A stretch of DNA of 64,000 nucleotides from the NCBI RefSeq assembly GCF_022539505.1, contig NC_061514.1, positions 221,177,837-221,241,836 of the forward strand, given 5' to 3'. The stretch comes from Lolium rigidum (taxonomy: Eukaryota; Streptophyta; Magnoliopsida; Poales; Poaceae). Under the pieces are notes generated by a model. The model searched no databases. It saw nothing but the letters and a program-made list of their open reading frames with translations, and was not told where the DNA came from. Positions 12,946 to 24,428 of this stretch are shown here, piece by piece (the first letter of the stretch is position 1; the number at the start of each line of letters is the position of its first letter). The position numbers and the translations under genes are program-made.

Positions 12946-14541
12946 TGATGGCGTGTATTTCACACGTTCGTTGGGCAACCCCAAGAGGAAGGTATGATGA
13001 GCACAGCAGCAAGTTTTCCCTCGAAAGAAACCAAGGTTTATCGAACCAGGAGGAGCCAAGAAGCACGTTGAAGGTTGATGGCGGCGGGATGTAGTGCGGC
13101 GCAACACCGGAGATTCCGGCGCCAACGTGGAACCTGCACAACACAACCAAACTACTTTGCCCCAACGAAACAAAGTGAGGTTGTCAATCTCACCGGCTTG
13201 CTGTAACAAAGGATTAACCGTATTGTGTGGAAGATGATTGTTTGCAGAGAAAACAAGTAGAACAAGTATTGCAAGTAGATTGTATTTCAAGAAAGAGAAT
13301 TGGACCGGGGTCCACAGCTCACTAGAGGTGTCTCTCCCATAAGACGAACAGCATGTTGGGTGAACAAATTACAGTTGGGCAATTGACAAATAAAGAGAGC
13401 ATGACAATGCACATACATATCATGATGAGTATAGTGAGATTTAATTGGGCATTACGACAAAGTACATAGACCGCCATCCAACCGCATCTATGCCTAAAAA
13501 GTCCACCTTCAGAGTTATCATCCGAACCCCTCCAGTATTAAGTTGCAAAGCAACAGACAATTGCATTAAGTATGGTGCGTAATGTAATCAACAACTACAT
13601 CCTTAGACATAGCATCAATGTTTTATCCCTAGTGGCAACAAGACAACACAACCTTAGAACTTTCTCGTCACCGTCCTGGTGTCAATGCGGCATGAACCCA
13701 CTATCGAGCATAAGTACTCCCTCTTGGAGTTAAAAGCATCTACTTGGCCGGAGCATCTACTAATAACGGAGAGCATGCAAGATCATAAACAACACATGTA
13801 TAACTTTGATAATCAACATAACAAGTATTCTCTATTCATCGGATCCCAACAAACGCAACATATAGAATTACATATAGATGATCTTGATCATGATAGGCAG
13901 CTCACAAGATCCGACAATGATAGCACAATGGGGAGAAGACAACCATCTAGCTACCGCTATGGACCCATAGTCCAGGGGTAGACTACTCACACATCACACC
14001 GGAGGCGACCATGGCGGCGTAGAGTCCTCCGGGAGATGATTCCCCTCTCCGGCAGGGTGCCGGAGGCGATCTCCGAGGATCCCCCGAGATGGGATCGGCG
14101 GCGACGGCGTCTCGCAATGTTTTCCGTATCGTGGCTCTCGGTCCCGGGGGTTTCGTCACGGAGGCTATTTGTAGGCGGAAGGGCAAGTCGAGAGGCGGCA
14201 CGGGGGCCCACACCACAGGGCCGCGCGGCCAAGGGGGGCCGCGCCGCCCTAGGGTTTGGCCACCCCGTGGCCCCTCTTCGTCTCGTCTTCGGTCTTCCGG
14301 AAGCTTCGTGAGAAAATAGGCCTCTCGGGCTTTTATTTCGTCCAATTCCGAGAATATTTCTTTACTAGGATTTCTGAAACCAAAAACAGCAGAAAACGAG
14401 CAATCGGCACTTCGGCATCTTGTTAATAGGTTAGTTCCAGAAAATGCACGAATATGACATAAAGTGTGCATAAAACATGTAGATAACATCAATAATGTGG
14501 CATGGAACACAAGAAATTATCGATACGTTGGAGACGTATCA
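12946..14541 (-). mobile_element. Element D, 5' LTR (1,596 bp)
   Basis: Minus-strand LTR from TGATACGTCTCC (right edge 14541) to ACGCCATCA (left edge 12946). Its U3 is close to that of LTRs C and E. A GC-rich leader lies around 14000-14250. D is flanked by CGAAC at 8718-8722 and 14542-14546, so 8723-14541 is one insertion event. Confidence 0.92.
14165..14173 (-). promoter_or_regulatory. TATA-like box of LTR D
   Basis: Minus-strand TACAAATAG at the position where LTR C has CTATAAGAAG. The following bases (CCTCCGTGACGAAACCCCC) are the usual leader start in this family. The box is a weak TATA variant. Confidence 0.5.
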
Positions 14542-14546
14542 CGAAC
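14542..14546. repeat. Target-site duplication of element D (CGAAC)
   Basis: CGAAC follows the right LTR edge and matches CGAAC at 8718-8722 before the left LTR edge. Removing 8723-14546 rejoins a continuous LTR B. Confidence 0.92.
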
Positions 14547-16535
14547 CCATGCCATGTTGTGCCATGCTAATCAACCTTTAAATTTGTCGGTAGAAAATGC
14601 AACTGCAACCCAATTTGATTGTCCGGGGTTCCGACTCCGATTAATATGGATAAGTTGCATCGCATCATCTTTGCCATGTCATGCATAGCATCATGATCAT
14701 GCTGATTCTTCTTTATCCGTAGTAGTAAGACTTGCATATGTTGTGTGTTCCAGCATTTGCTTCTTCCCGGATAGGATCGCGAAGTGGTGTGGTGAGATAC
14801 GCAAAGTTCTCCGGATGTTCCTCGGCAAGCTTTAACATGCAAGCATTTCCCCTATACTCCTGTCCCTGCAGGAGTCGCTCACCTATTTTATTTTGCCTTC
14901 TCCCTCATGCTATCCTTAAGTTGCGTTCTTGTCACGTGTCCCTTCCACTTGTTACCTCAAGCAGCCCATATTGCCACCACCACCTCCTACAGCTATTGTT
15001 TGGTTATCGAGTCTGCCCTTGCGAGTCGTAGTGCGTGCTAGTGCTGTCTTATCTTGTTACCGTTGTTGTTATCTTATCGGGTTATATGTTGGGAAGAATC
15101 ATGGATACTTTAGTTGTTGACTTTTGTTTAGCGGAGGCATCGGTGGGTCAGCTGCTTGTTTTATGATGGCTCACTTGTGTTTCCTAAATATCTTAGGACC
15201 CCGAGTTCTTGTTATCTGTTCCGAGACTGAGCGCTCTAACCACACGTGGGTATGCTAACCGGGTCTCCCCTCGACCACTGTCGGAATCTACAGCTTTGTC
15301 CAGTGGCCACAACTAGTTTGGATGTTTGTTTTGTTTCTTCCGGGCGTGCAAGCTTGTTTCCTTGTGGTCGGATGATATGATGTTACTTTTGGGGAAGCCA
15401 TGTTGCCTTGTAACCCCGTTGTCTCTTGCACGTCCGTAGGTGCGGCACGTATTGCTGAAGATGGATTCACCTCCGCGGGCACTCGTTTCCATCCGAAAGC
15501 CGTTCTCGCAACATGCCTAGGTCCGCGTCGGAGTTTCGATCGGGCTCCGAAACGGGTTAACTTAGTTAGGTGGCTTCCTGGACATTGTTGTGGTGAAGGA
15601 GAGTGCGAGTCGTTATATCCACCTGTCGTAAGTGGGTTGATCGTGCGTGTGGGCACATTTGGGCACCCCTGCAGGGTTAAATCTTATCGATAAGCCGTGT
15701 CCGCGGTTATGGACGACTTGGAGCTGTATGACTCGACCATAGACAACTTACACCTGTTGTTTCAATCATAATAACTTGTGTAGTAAGTTAGCACAACTTC
15801 AATAATAACCGGTTAAAACTTGACAACCGTGTGAGTGCCTTTGTCAGTACCTCTTTGCGAAGGGGGAACGCATCGGCTGTGTTATGTTTGCAGAGTATAG
15901 AACTGTTAGTTGTGCGCTCTCTCACCTTCTCTGTTTAGACGAATGTTATAGAGTGTCTCTATAGGTTTTTAGTGCTTGCGCGTTGCCGCTTAACCCCACC
16001 ATATTGTCCATGACGTTCCTCTTGCGTCCTCTAAGTCCCCTGCGTGCCTCAAGTACAAAGGACGACTGGTTGACGAATGCTTATACGTCTTGAAGTCTTG
16101 TTAAGTACGAACCCGTACTTATTGCTGCTTCTACGGGATATAACCGGGCAGGTATGAAGATATGTTCGAAGATGACGACGTTAGCAAGGTTACCCTTCCG
16201 GCTTGGCCTGGGCAGGGTTATGGACGCCACTGGTTATCTTCAGGACTCTTAGTCCAATTTGTATCTTGTCCGTACTCGGACGCATTCGATCTTCTGTATG
16301 ATTTGGATCTTTGTATGTATATTTGTATCTTGACTCGTTGGATTCGTTGTTGTATATCTGTATCTTGTGGGCTCTATTGTAATCCTGTTGTAATGTTACC
16401 GCTCGTGTTAATTCCTCTGGCATCACGTGTGTGATTTGTCGCGCACGTCGTGTCGGAGGGCGTCTCTGGATCGATATCGTGCGGATTTCGGCGGGATCGC
16501 TGGAATCCTCATGGTACCGGTTCCGGGGCGTCACA
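14547..16535 (+). mobile_element. Element B, LTR segment right of the D insertion, to the LTR end
   Basis: Continuation of LTR B, ending GGGGCGTCACA at 16535. It carries sequence well known from grass Gypsy LTRs: the GCCGTGTCCGCGGTTATGGAC box at 15695-15714 and a GAAGATGACGACGTTAGCA stretch near 16166-16184. Visible LTR length is 854 plus 1,989 bases, so the full LTR is above 2.8 kb. The base after the end begins a likely TSD, AGCAT (16536-16540), whose partner is off-window. Open frames here (for example 15288-15656 minus) have no recognisable homology. Confidence 0.8.
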
Positions 16536-18645
16536 AGCATCGATTGCTATATTTGTGCTAGAGCTTTTATTTTGAAAACATGAAACAATTTTGTCAACGG
16601 TAGTAATAAAGCATATGAGTTATGTAAATTATATCTTACAAGTTGCAAGCCTCATGCATAGTATACTAATAGTGCCCGCACCTTGTCCTAATTAGCTTGG
16701 ACTATCGGATCATCGCAATACACATGTTTTAACCAAGTGTCACAATGGGGTACCTCCATGCCGCTCGTACAAAGGTCTAAGGAGAAAGCTCGCATTTTGG
16801 ATTTCTCGCTTTTGATTATTCTCAACTTAGACATCCATACCGGGACAACATAGACAACAGCTAATGGACTCCTCTTTAATGCATAAGCATGTAGCAACAG
16901 ATTAATGTTCTCATATGAGATTGAGGATATATGTCCAAAACTGAAACTTCCACCATGATTCATGGCTTTAGTTAGCGGCCCAATGTTCTTCTCTAACAAT
17001 ATGCATGCTCCAACCATTAAGGTGGTAGATCTCTCTTACTTCAGACAAGACGGACATGCATAGCAACTCACATGATATTCAACAAAGGGTAGTTGATGGC
17101 GTCCCCAGAAACATGGTTATCGCACAACCCGCAACTTAATAAGAGATAAAGTGCATAAGTACATATTCAATACCACAATAGTTTTTAAGCTATTTGTCCC
17201 ATGAGCTATATATTGCAAAGGTGAATGATGGAATTTTAAAGGTAGCACTCAAGCAATTTACTTTGGAATGGCGGAGAAATACCATGTAGTAGGTAGGTAT
17301 GGTGGACACAAATGGCATAGTGGTTGGCTCAAGGATTTTGGATGCATGAGAAGTATTCCCTCTCGATACAAGGTTTAGGCTAGCAAGGTTATTTGAAACA
17401 AACACAAGGATGAACGGTGCAGCAAAACTTACATAAAAGACATATTGTAAACATTATAAGACTCTACACCGTCTTCCTTGTTGTTCAAAACTCAATACTA
17501 GATATTATCTAGACTCTAGAGAAACCAAATATGCAAACCAAATTAGCAAGCTCTAAGTGTTTCTTCATTAATGGGTGCAAAGTATATGATGCAAGAGCTT
17601 AAACATGAGCACAACAATTGCCAAGTATCAAATTATCCAAGACATTTTAGAATTACTACATGTAGCATTTTCCAATTCCAACCATATAACAATTTAACGA
17701 AGAAGAAACTTCGCCATGAATACTATGAGTAGAGCCTAAGGACATACTTGTCCATATGCTACAGACGGAGCGTGTCTCTCTCCCACAAAGTGAATGCTAG
17801 GATCCATTTTATTCAAACAAAACAAAAACAAAAACAAACCGACGCTCCAAGCAAAGTGCATGAGATGTGACGGAATAAAAATATAGTTTCAGGGGAGGAA
17901 CCTGATAATGTTGTCGATGAAGAAGGGGATGCCTTGGGCATCCCCAAGCTTAGACGCTTGAGTCTTCTTAGAATATGCAGGGGTGAACCACCGGGGCATC
18001 CCCAAGCTTAGAGCTTTCACTCTTCTTGATCATAGTATATCATCCTCCTCTCTTGACCCTTGAAAACTTCCTCCACACCAAACTCGAAACAAACTCATTA
18101 GAGGGTTAGTGCATAATCAAAAACTCACATGTTCAGAGGTGACACAATCATTCTTAACACTTCTGGACATTGCTCAAAGCTACTGGAAGTCAATGGAACA
18201 AAGATATCCATCCCACATAGCAAAAGAAGCAATGCGAAATAAAAGGCAGAATCTGTCAAAACAGAACAGTCCGTAAAGACGAATTTTAAAAGGGCACCAG
18301 ACTTGCTCAAATGAAAATGCTCAAATTGAATGAAAGTTGCGTACATATCTGAGGATCACTCACGTAAATTTGCATAATTTTCTGAGTTACCTACAGAGAA
18401 TTAGACCCAGATTCGTGACAGCAAAGAAATCCGTTTCTGCGCAGTAATCCAAATCTAGTATCAACCTTGCTATCAACGACTTTACTTGGCACAACAAAAC
18501 ACAAAACTAAGATAAGGAGAGGTTGCTACAGTAGTAAACAACTTCCAAGACACAAATATAAAACAAAGTACTGTAGCAAAATAACACATGGGTTATCTCC
18601 CAAGAAGTTCTTTCTTTATAGCCATTAAGATGGGCTCAAGCAGCT
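16536..18645 (-). mobile_element. Element C, 3' internal region (non-coding)
   Basis: Minus-strand interior, homologous to element D from 9664 to about 11740 (for example the CATCGATTGCTATATTTGTG start and the CATCCCCAAGCTTAG repeats near 17940-18010). Homology ends at about 18600, just after a shared CTCCCA. B inserted at its left edge, so the 3' LTR of C is off-window. No pol coding is visible. Confidence 0.8.
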
Positions 18646-19383
18646 TTAATGATGCACTCGCAAGAAATAGTAGTTGAAGCAAAAGAGAGCATCAAGAGGC
18701 AAATTCAAAACAAATTTAAGTCTAACATGCTTCCTATGCATAGGAGTCTTGTAGATAAACAAGTTCATGAAGAAAAAAGTAACAAGCATAGGAAGATAGA
18801 ACAAGTGTAGCTTCAAAAATTTCAGCACATAGAGAGGTGTTTTAGTAACATGAAAATTTCTACAACCATATTTTCCTCTCTCATAATAACTTTCAGTGGC
18901 AACATGAGCAAACTCAACAATATAACTATCACATAAAGCATTCTTATCATGAGTCTCATGCATAAAATTAGTACTCTCCACATAGGCATAATCAATTTTA
19001 TTGGTAATAGTGGGAGCAAATTCAACAAAGTAGCTATCATTATTATTCTCATCAAGTGTAGGAGGCATAGTATAATCACAACAAAATTTACTCTCCATAG
19101 TAGGTGGCACCAAAAGACCACTATCATTATAATCATCATAAATAGGAGGCAAAGTATCATCAAAGAAAATTTTCTCCTCAATGCTTGGGGGACTAAAAAG
19201 ATCATGAAAACCAGCTTCCCCAAGCTTAGAACTTTCTATATTATTATCAACAATGGTGTTCAAAGCGTTCATACTAATATTACTACCAGCATGCAAATAA
19301 GATTCCATAGGTTTTTTAATTTTCGCATCAAACCATCCATGTCTTAAATCAGGAAATAGAATAAGAAGCTCATTGTTGTCCAT
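18646..19383 (-). CDS. Element C ORF, acidic protein of unknown function
   Basis: A 245-residue intact frame on the minus strand beginning MDNNELLILFPDLRHGWFD, ending about 160 bases from the primer-binding site, where gag would normally be. I do not recognise a conserved domain. The first 160 residues are acidic, with two loosely repeated blocks (SPPSIEEKIFFDDTLPPIYD and VPPTMESKFCCDYTMPPTLD) about 35 residues apart, followed by another FVEFAPT/IVEFAHV pair. The C-terminal 80 residues are hydrophobic and aromatic (LKLHLFYLPMLVTFFFMNLF), compatible with a membrane segment. The frame is uninterrupted although neighbours are decayed, so it may be maintained in this non-autonomous family or simply young. 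I infer no function. Confidence 0.6.
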   Translation of the reverse strand: MDNNELLILFPDLRHGWFDAKIKKPMESYLHAGSNISMNALNTIVDNNIESSKLGEAGFHDLFSPPSIEEKIFFDDTLPPIYDDYNDSGLLVPPTMESKFCCDYTMPPTLDENNNDSYFVEFAPTITNKIDYAYVESTNFMHETHDKNALCDSYIVEFAHVATESYYERGKYGCRNFHVTKTPLYVLKFLKLHLFYLPMLVTFFFMNLFIYKTPMHRKHVRLKFVLNLPLDALFCFNYYFLRVHH

Positions 19384-19514
19384 TATTCCAAACTAGTGTA
19401 AACAAGAAACAAAAAGATGCAATTGCAGGATCTAAAGGAAATAGCTTTGAGTACTTACAACGGCGAAAATAGCTTAGTAGCCGAGATCCGGAGTGTGAGT
19501 ACCTTTTACCTTTC

Positions 19515-19533
19515 CTCCCCGGCAACGGCGCCA
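19515..19533 (-). other. Primer-binding site of element C
   Basis: Minus-strand TGGCGCCGTTGCCGGGGAG, a full match to the site type seen in D, 10 bases from the LTR edge at 19544. Confidence 0.88.
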
Positions 19534-19543
19534 GAAAATAGCT

Positions 19544-21250
19544 TGATGTCTACGGGTGCTTCTATTCTTGTACACAGTGTTGGGCCTCCAAGAGCAGAGG
19601 TTTGTAGAACAGCAGCAAGTTTCCCTTAAGTGGATCACCCAAGGTTTATCGAACTCAGGGAGGAAGAGGTCAAAGATATCCCTCTCAAGCAACCCTGCAA
19701 CCACAAAGCAAGAAGTCTCTTGTGTCCCCAACACACCTAATAGGTGCACTAGTTCGGCGAAGAGATAGTGAAATACAGGTGGTATGAATGAATATGAGCA
19801 AGTAGTAACGGCGCCGTGAAAATAGCTTGCCGGCGTGTAGTTGATGGTGGTAATATGGTAGCAGTAGTAACGCAAGAAAACAAGTAAACAAGCAGCGATA
19901 GCGATATTTAGGAACAAGGCCTAGGGATTAGACTTTCACTAGTGGACACTCTCAACTTTGATCACATAACGTAATAGATAGATGCATACTCTACACTCTT
20001 TTGTTGGATGATGAACACATTGCGTAGGATTACACGAACACTCAATGCCGGAGTTAACAAGCTCCACAATTCAATGTTCATATTTAAATAACCTTAGAGT
20101 GCATGAAAGATCAACACGACTAAACCAAGTACTAACACAAGCATGCACACTCGTCACCTTCACACTATGTAGGAGGAATAGATCACATCAATACTATCAT
20201 AGCAATTGTTAACTTCACAATCTACAAGAGATCATGATCATAGCATACGCCAAGTACTAACACGGATCCACACACTCGTCACCATTACACCGTGCGGGAG
20301 GAATAGAACTACTTTAATAACATCACTAGAGTAGCACATAGATAAATTGTGATACAAAACACATTGCAATCATAAAGAGATATAAATAAGCACTTCACTA
20401 CGCCATTCATAACGGTGAATAAGTATTCCGTGAAATATAGCCTAAGAGACCCACACGGTGCACACACTGTCACCTTTACACACGTGGGACAAGGAGTCTC
20501 CGGAGATCACATAAGTAAAATTCACTTGACTAGCATAACGACATCTAGATTACAAGCATCATCATATGAATCTCAATCATGTAAGGCAGCTCATGAGATT
20601 ATTGTATTGAAGTACATAGGAGAGAGATGAACCACATAGCTACCGGTACAGCCCCGAGCCTCGATGGAGAACTACTCCCTCCTCATGGGAGACGAGCAGC
20701 GTTGATGGAGATGGCGGTGGTGTCGATGGAGGAGCCTTCCGGGGCACTTCCCCGCTCCGGCGGCGTGCCGGAACAGAGACTCTTGTCCCCCAGATCTTGG
20801 CTTCGCGATGGCGGCGGCTCTGGAAGGTTTCTCGTACCGTGGCTTTTTCGTATCGAGGTTTTAGGTCCAGGGGCTTCTTATAGGCGAAGAGGCGGCGTCA
20901 GAGGGTCAACGAGGCGGCGACACCATAGGGTGGCGCGGGCCACACCCAGGCCGCGCCGGCCTATGGTCCCGTGGGCCTGTGCCCCCTCTCTGGCGGTTCT
21001 CGGGTGTTCTGGATGCTTCCGGGCAAAATAGGATGCTGGGTCTTGATTTCGTCCGATTCCGAGAATATTTCCTTACTAGGATTTCGGAACCAAAAACAGC
21101 AGAAAACGAGAACCGGCCCTTCGGCATCTCGTCAATAGGTTAGTTCCGGAAAACGCATAAATATGACATATAATGTGCATAAAACATGTAGATATCATCA
21201 ATAATGTGGCATGGAACATAAGAAATTATCGATACGTCGGAGACGTATCA
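19544..21250 (-). mobile_element. Element C, 5' LTR (1,707 bp)
   Basis: Minus-strand LTR from TGATACGTCTCCGACG (right edge 21250) to CACCCGTAGACATCA (left edge 19544). The first about 300 bases (20950-21250) closely match D and E. The last kilobase differs from them, including its terminus. It contains a second primer-site/LTR-junction-like stretch at 19805-19835. TSD candidate CCCAC at 21251-21255; the partner is off-window. Confidence 0.9.
20875..20882 (-). promoter_or_regulatory. TATA box of LTR C
   Basis: Minus-strand TATAAGAA in the context CGCCTATAAGAAGCCCC, at the same place as the weaker box in LTR D, just before the GC-rich leader with the downstream plus-strand open frames 20627-21031. 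Confidence 0.6.
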
Positions 21251-21865
21251 CCCACTACCATTCGTTGACAACAACAAACACCTCTCAAAACTTTATTTTT
21301 ATGCTCTCTTTATGATTTCAAAACTTGAAAAGCTCTAGCACATGATTTAATCCCTGCTTCCCTCTGCGAAGGGCCTTTCTTTTACTTTATGTTGAGTCAG
21401 TTTACCTACTTCTTTCTATCTTAGAAGCAAACACTTGTGTCAACTGTTTGCATTGATTCTTACATGCTTGCTTATTGCACTTATTATATTACTTTGTGTT
21501 GACAATTATGCATGAGATATGCATGTTGAAAGTTAAAGGCAATTGCTGAAACTTAAATCTTCCTTTGTGTTGCTTCAAAACCTTTTATTAAGAATCTATT
21601 GCTTTATGAGTTAACTCTTATGCAAGACTTTTTTATGCTTGTCTTGAAAGTACTATTCATGAAAAGTTTTTGTTATATGATTCAGTTGTTTAGTCACTAT
21701 CTTTTTGTTAGAAAATTATAGACTATTGCTTTGAGTCACTTCATTCATCTCATATGCTTTACAATAGTATTGATCAAGATTATGTTGGTAGCATGTCACT
21801 TCAGAAATTATTCTTTTTATCGTTTACCTACTCGAGGGCGAGTAGGAACTAAGCTTGGGGATGCT
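21251..21865 (+). mobile_element. Element E, last 615 bp of interior with polypurine tract
   Basis: Plus-strand 3' interior of an Athila-like element, cut at the left by C. Bases 21570-21630 match D (9391-9480) in reverse complement. It ends in AAGCTTGGGGATGCT (21851-21865), the purine-rich tract that precedes this LTR family. No coding sequence. Confidence 0.85.
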
Positions 21866-23460
21866 TGATACGTCTCCAATGTATCTATAATTTATTATGT
21901 TCCATGCTAGTTTTATGACAATACCTACATGTTTTATTCACACTTTATAATGTTTTTATGCATTTTCTGGGACTAACATATTAACAAGATGCCACAGTGC
22001 CAGTTCATGTTTTCTGCTGTTTTTGATTTCAGAAAAGTTGTTTTACAAATATTCTCGGAATTGGACGAAACAAAAGCCCACGGCCCTATTTTCCACGGAG
22101 TGTTCCATAAGACCGAAGAGGAGTCGAGGAAGGCCATCAGGGGGCCCTCCCCATATGGCGGCGCGGGGGGCCCCACAGCCGCGCCGTGACGTGGGGAGGG
22201 AGCCCCCTGGCTCACCCGACGCTGCCCCTTCGCCTAGTTATTCCTTCGTCCCCGAAAACCCTATTACCGAGAGCCAAAATACCAGAACAGTTCCAGAGAC
22301 GCCGCCGCCGTCAATCCTAACTCGGGGGGTTCAGAAGATCTCCTCCGGCACCCTGCCGGAGAGGGGAATCATCACCGGAGGGCTCTACATCACCATGGCC
22401 GCCTTCGGACTGATGCGTGAGTAGTTCATCCTTGGACTACGGGTCCATAGCAGTAGCTAGATGGTTGTCTTCTCCTATTGTGCCATCATGTTTAGATCTT
22501 GTGAGCTGTCTATCATGATCAAGATCATCTATTTGTAATGCTACATTTTGTGTTTGTTGGGATCCGATGAATATGGAATACTACGTCAAGTTGATTATAG
22601 ATCTATCTTATATGTGTTGTTTATGATCTTGCATGCTCTCCGTTGCTAGTAGAGGCTCTGGCCAAGTTGATACTTGTGACTCCAAGAGGGAGTATTTATG
22701 CTAGATAGTGGGTTCTTGTCTCCATTGAATCCGGGGGAGTGACAGCAACTCCTAAGGGTGTGGATGTGTTGTTGCCACTAGGGATAAAACATCAATGCTT
22801 TGTCTAAGGATATTTCTATTGTTTACATTACGCACAATACTTAATGCAATTGCCCGTTGCTTGCAACTTAATACTGGAAGGGGTGCGGATGCTAACCCGA
22901 AGGTGGACTTTTTAGGCATAGATGCATGTTGGATGGCCGTCTATGTTCTTTGTCGTAATGCCCTAAGTAAATCTCATAGTAGTCATCATGATATGTATGT
23001 GCATTGTTATGCCCTCTCTATTTGTCAATTGCCCAACTGTAATTTGTTTACCCAACATGTTATTTATCTATTTGGAGAGACACCACTAGTGAACTGTGGA
23101 CCCCGGTTCATTCTTTTACATCTGAAATACAACCTACTGCAATCATTTTTCTCTTTTGTTTTCTGCAAGCAAACATCATTTTCTACACCATACGTTTAAT
23201 CCTTTGTTTTCAGCAAGCCGGTGAGATTGACAACCTCACTGTTAAGTTGGGGCAAAGTAGTTTGATTGTGTTGTGCAGGTTCCATGTTGGCACCGGAATC
23301 CCTGGTGTTGCGCCGCACTACACTCCTTCACCTACAACCTTCACGTGATCTTCATCTCCTATTGGTTCGATAACCTTGGTTTCTTACTGAGGGAAAACTC
23401 GCTGCTGTACTCATCATACCTTCCTCTTGGGGTTCCCAATGGACGTGTGCTTTACTGTCA
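21866..23460 (+). mobile_element. Element E, 3' LTR (1,595 bp)
   Basis: Plus-strand LTR from TGATACGTCTCCAATG to GTGCTTTACTGTCA. The length is almost that of D's LTR. Its terminus resembles D (GGACGTGTG.. before the end), not C. The TATA position (22235-22244) is decayed to TAGTTATTCC. TSD candidate AAAGC at 23461-23465; the partner is off-window. Confidence 0.85.
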
Positions 23461-24428
23461 AAAGCAAGGATCCTCGTTTCTGGTGCATGGAGCAGCTCTT
23501 TATTTACAAGGACATCTATGAACCCATGAAGAAGGTGAGGCCTATGCAAGCCATTGATGTGGAGCTCCTCTCTCAAAATGATCATTTTGAGGATATTATT
23601 TGGGTTACCGAGAGGATGGGATTGCACAAGCTAATGAAGGTCCAGTGCGACTTTAGTGTTCCTTTGATCAAACAATTCTATTCTACTATGGCTTTCAAGA
23701 AGGACGATGAGAGCAAAATTCAGTGGATGTCTGGCTCTACTCCCTGTGAGGCCTCCTTCCACATGTTTTCTCAGATTCTTGGCTATCCATTTGAAGGTGG
23801 TCACCGTCTCCATGGCCCTCAGAAGACTGACAAGAATGTGCTATATGACCTTTATGACTGGTCTGGACCAGTTGGTTCAAACATTGGACTTCTGCCTATC
23901 TACAGTCAGCTGCTTTGTTTCTTTAGAGCCGCCATTGCCCCAAGTGGCGGGAATAATGATGCTCTTCCAGGTGCTATTGTGGACCTTATGCGTCACGCCT
24001 TTGATTGTGCTCAGGATGGTGATGAGACCTCTGACTTCACACTTGATGTCATGGACTATATCTTTCATGAGATTCATGATGTCATGGTTTCCCGGATGAC
24101 TATGACTTATGCTCCCTACATACAACTTCTCATCAACAGCACTGCGGTGGCAGAAGATTTGAGTCAGTTTCCTACAGAGAGCCACACATTCAAGAAGGCA
24201 TATGTCAAGAGGAAGCCTGCTGCCCCTGCTACACTAGTTTCTGGCTCTTTTATGGGAGATGCCCGCTCTAGTGGCTTTGCACCCGGTCGTCCTATTGCTA
24301 CCCCACTTATTCATAAGCAAGTGAAGAAGATCAACTGGTTCCAGCGCAATATTCTGTGCATGAACATTCAGATTCATAAGGAGAACTTTGAGGCCAGCCG
24401 TCAGCGCGCAGAGATACAACATACTTAG
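23427..24428 (+). CDS. Element F retroelement ORF (5' truncated, fused to LTR E)
   Basis: A 333-residue open frame. The first 11 residues (MGFPMDVCFTV) come from the end of LTR E; the rest, from about KSKDPRFWCMEQLFIYKDIY, belongs to element F, whose 5' part was separated by the E insertion. The protein resembles ORFs I know from cereal non-autonomous retrotransposons annotated as putative plant transposon protein: an N-terminal block around LLSQNDHFEDIIWVTERMGL, a FYSTMAF/IQWMSG block, and a strongly conserved-looking stretch IGLLPIYSQLLCFFRAAIAP. I cannot assign it to gag or transposase. After the stop the sequence continues as non-coding retroelement interior. It is probably a pseudogene by truncation even though the frame is open. 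Confidence 0.65.
   Translation: MGFPMDVCFTVKSKDPRFWCMEQLFIYKDIYEPMKKVRPMQAIDVELLSQNDHFEDIIWVTERMGLHKLMKVQCDFSVPLIKQFYSTMAFKKDDESKIQWMSGSTPCEASFHMFSQILGYPFEGGHRLHGPQKTDKNVLYDLYDWSGPVGSNIGLLPIYSQLLCFFRAAIAPSGGNNDALPGAIVDLMRHAFDCAQDGDETSDFTLDVMDYIFHEIHDVMVSRMTMTYAPYIQLLINSTAVAEDLSQFPTESHTFKKAYVKRKPAAPATLVSGSFMGDARSSGFAPGRPIATPLIHKQVKKINWFQRNILCMNIQIHKENFEASRQRAEIQHT

Noticed and set aside
14036..14319. Open frames on both strands of LTR D leader
   Set aside because: Same sequence recurs in related LTRs with indels that break these frames.
20627..21031. 134-residue plus-strand frame in LTR C
   Set aside because: It lies opposite to the direction of the element in the GC-rich leader, with no recognisable protein.
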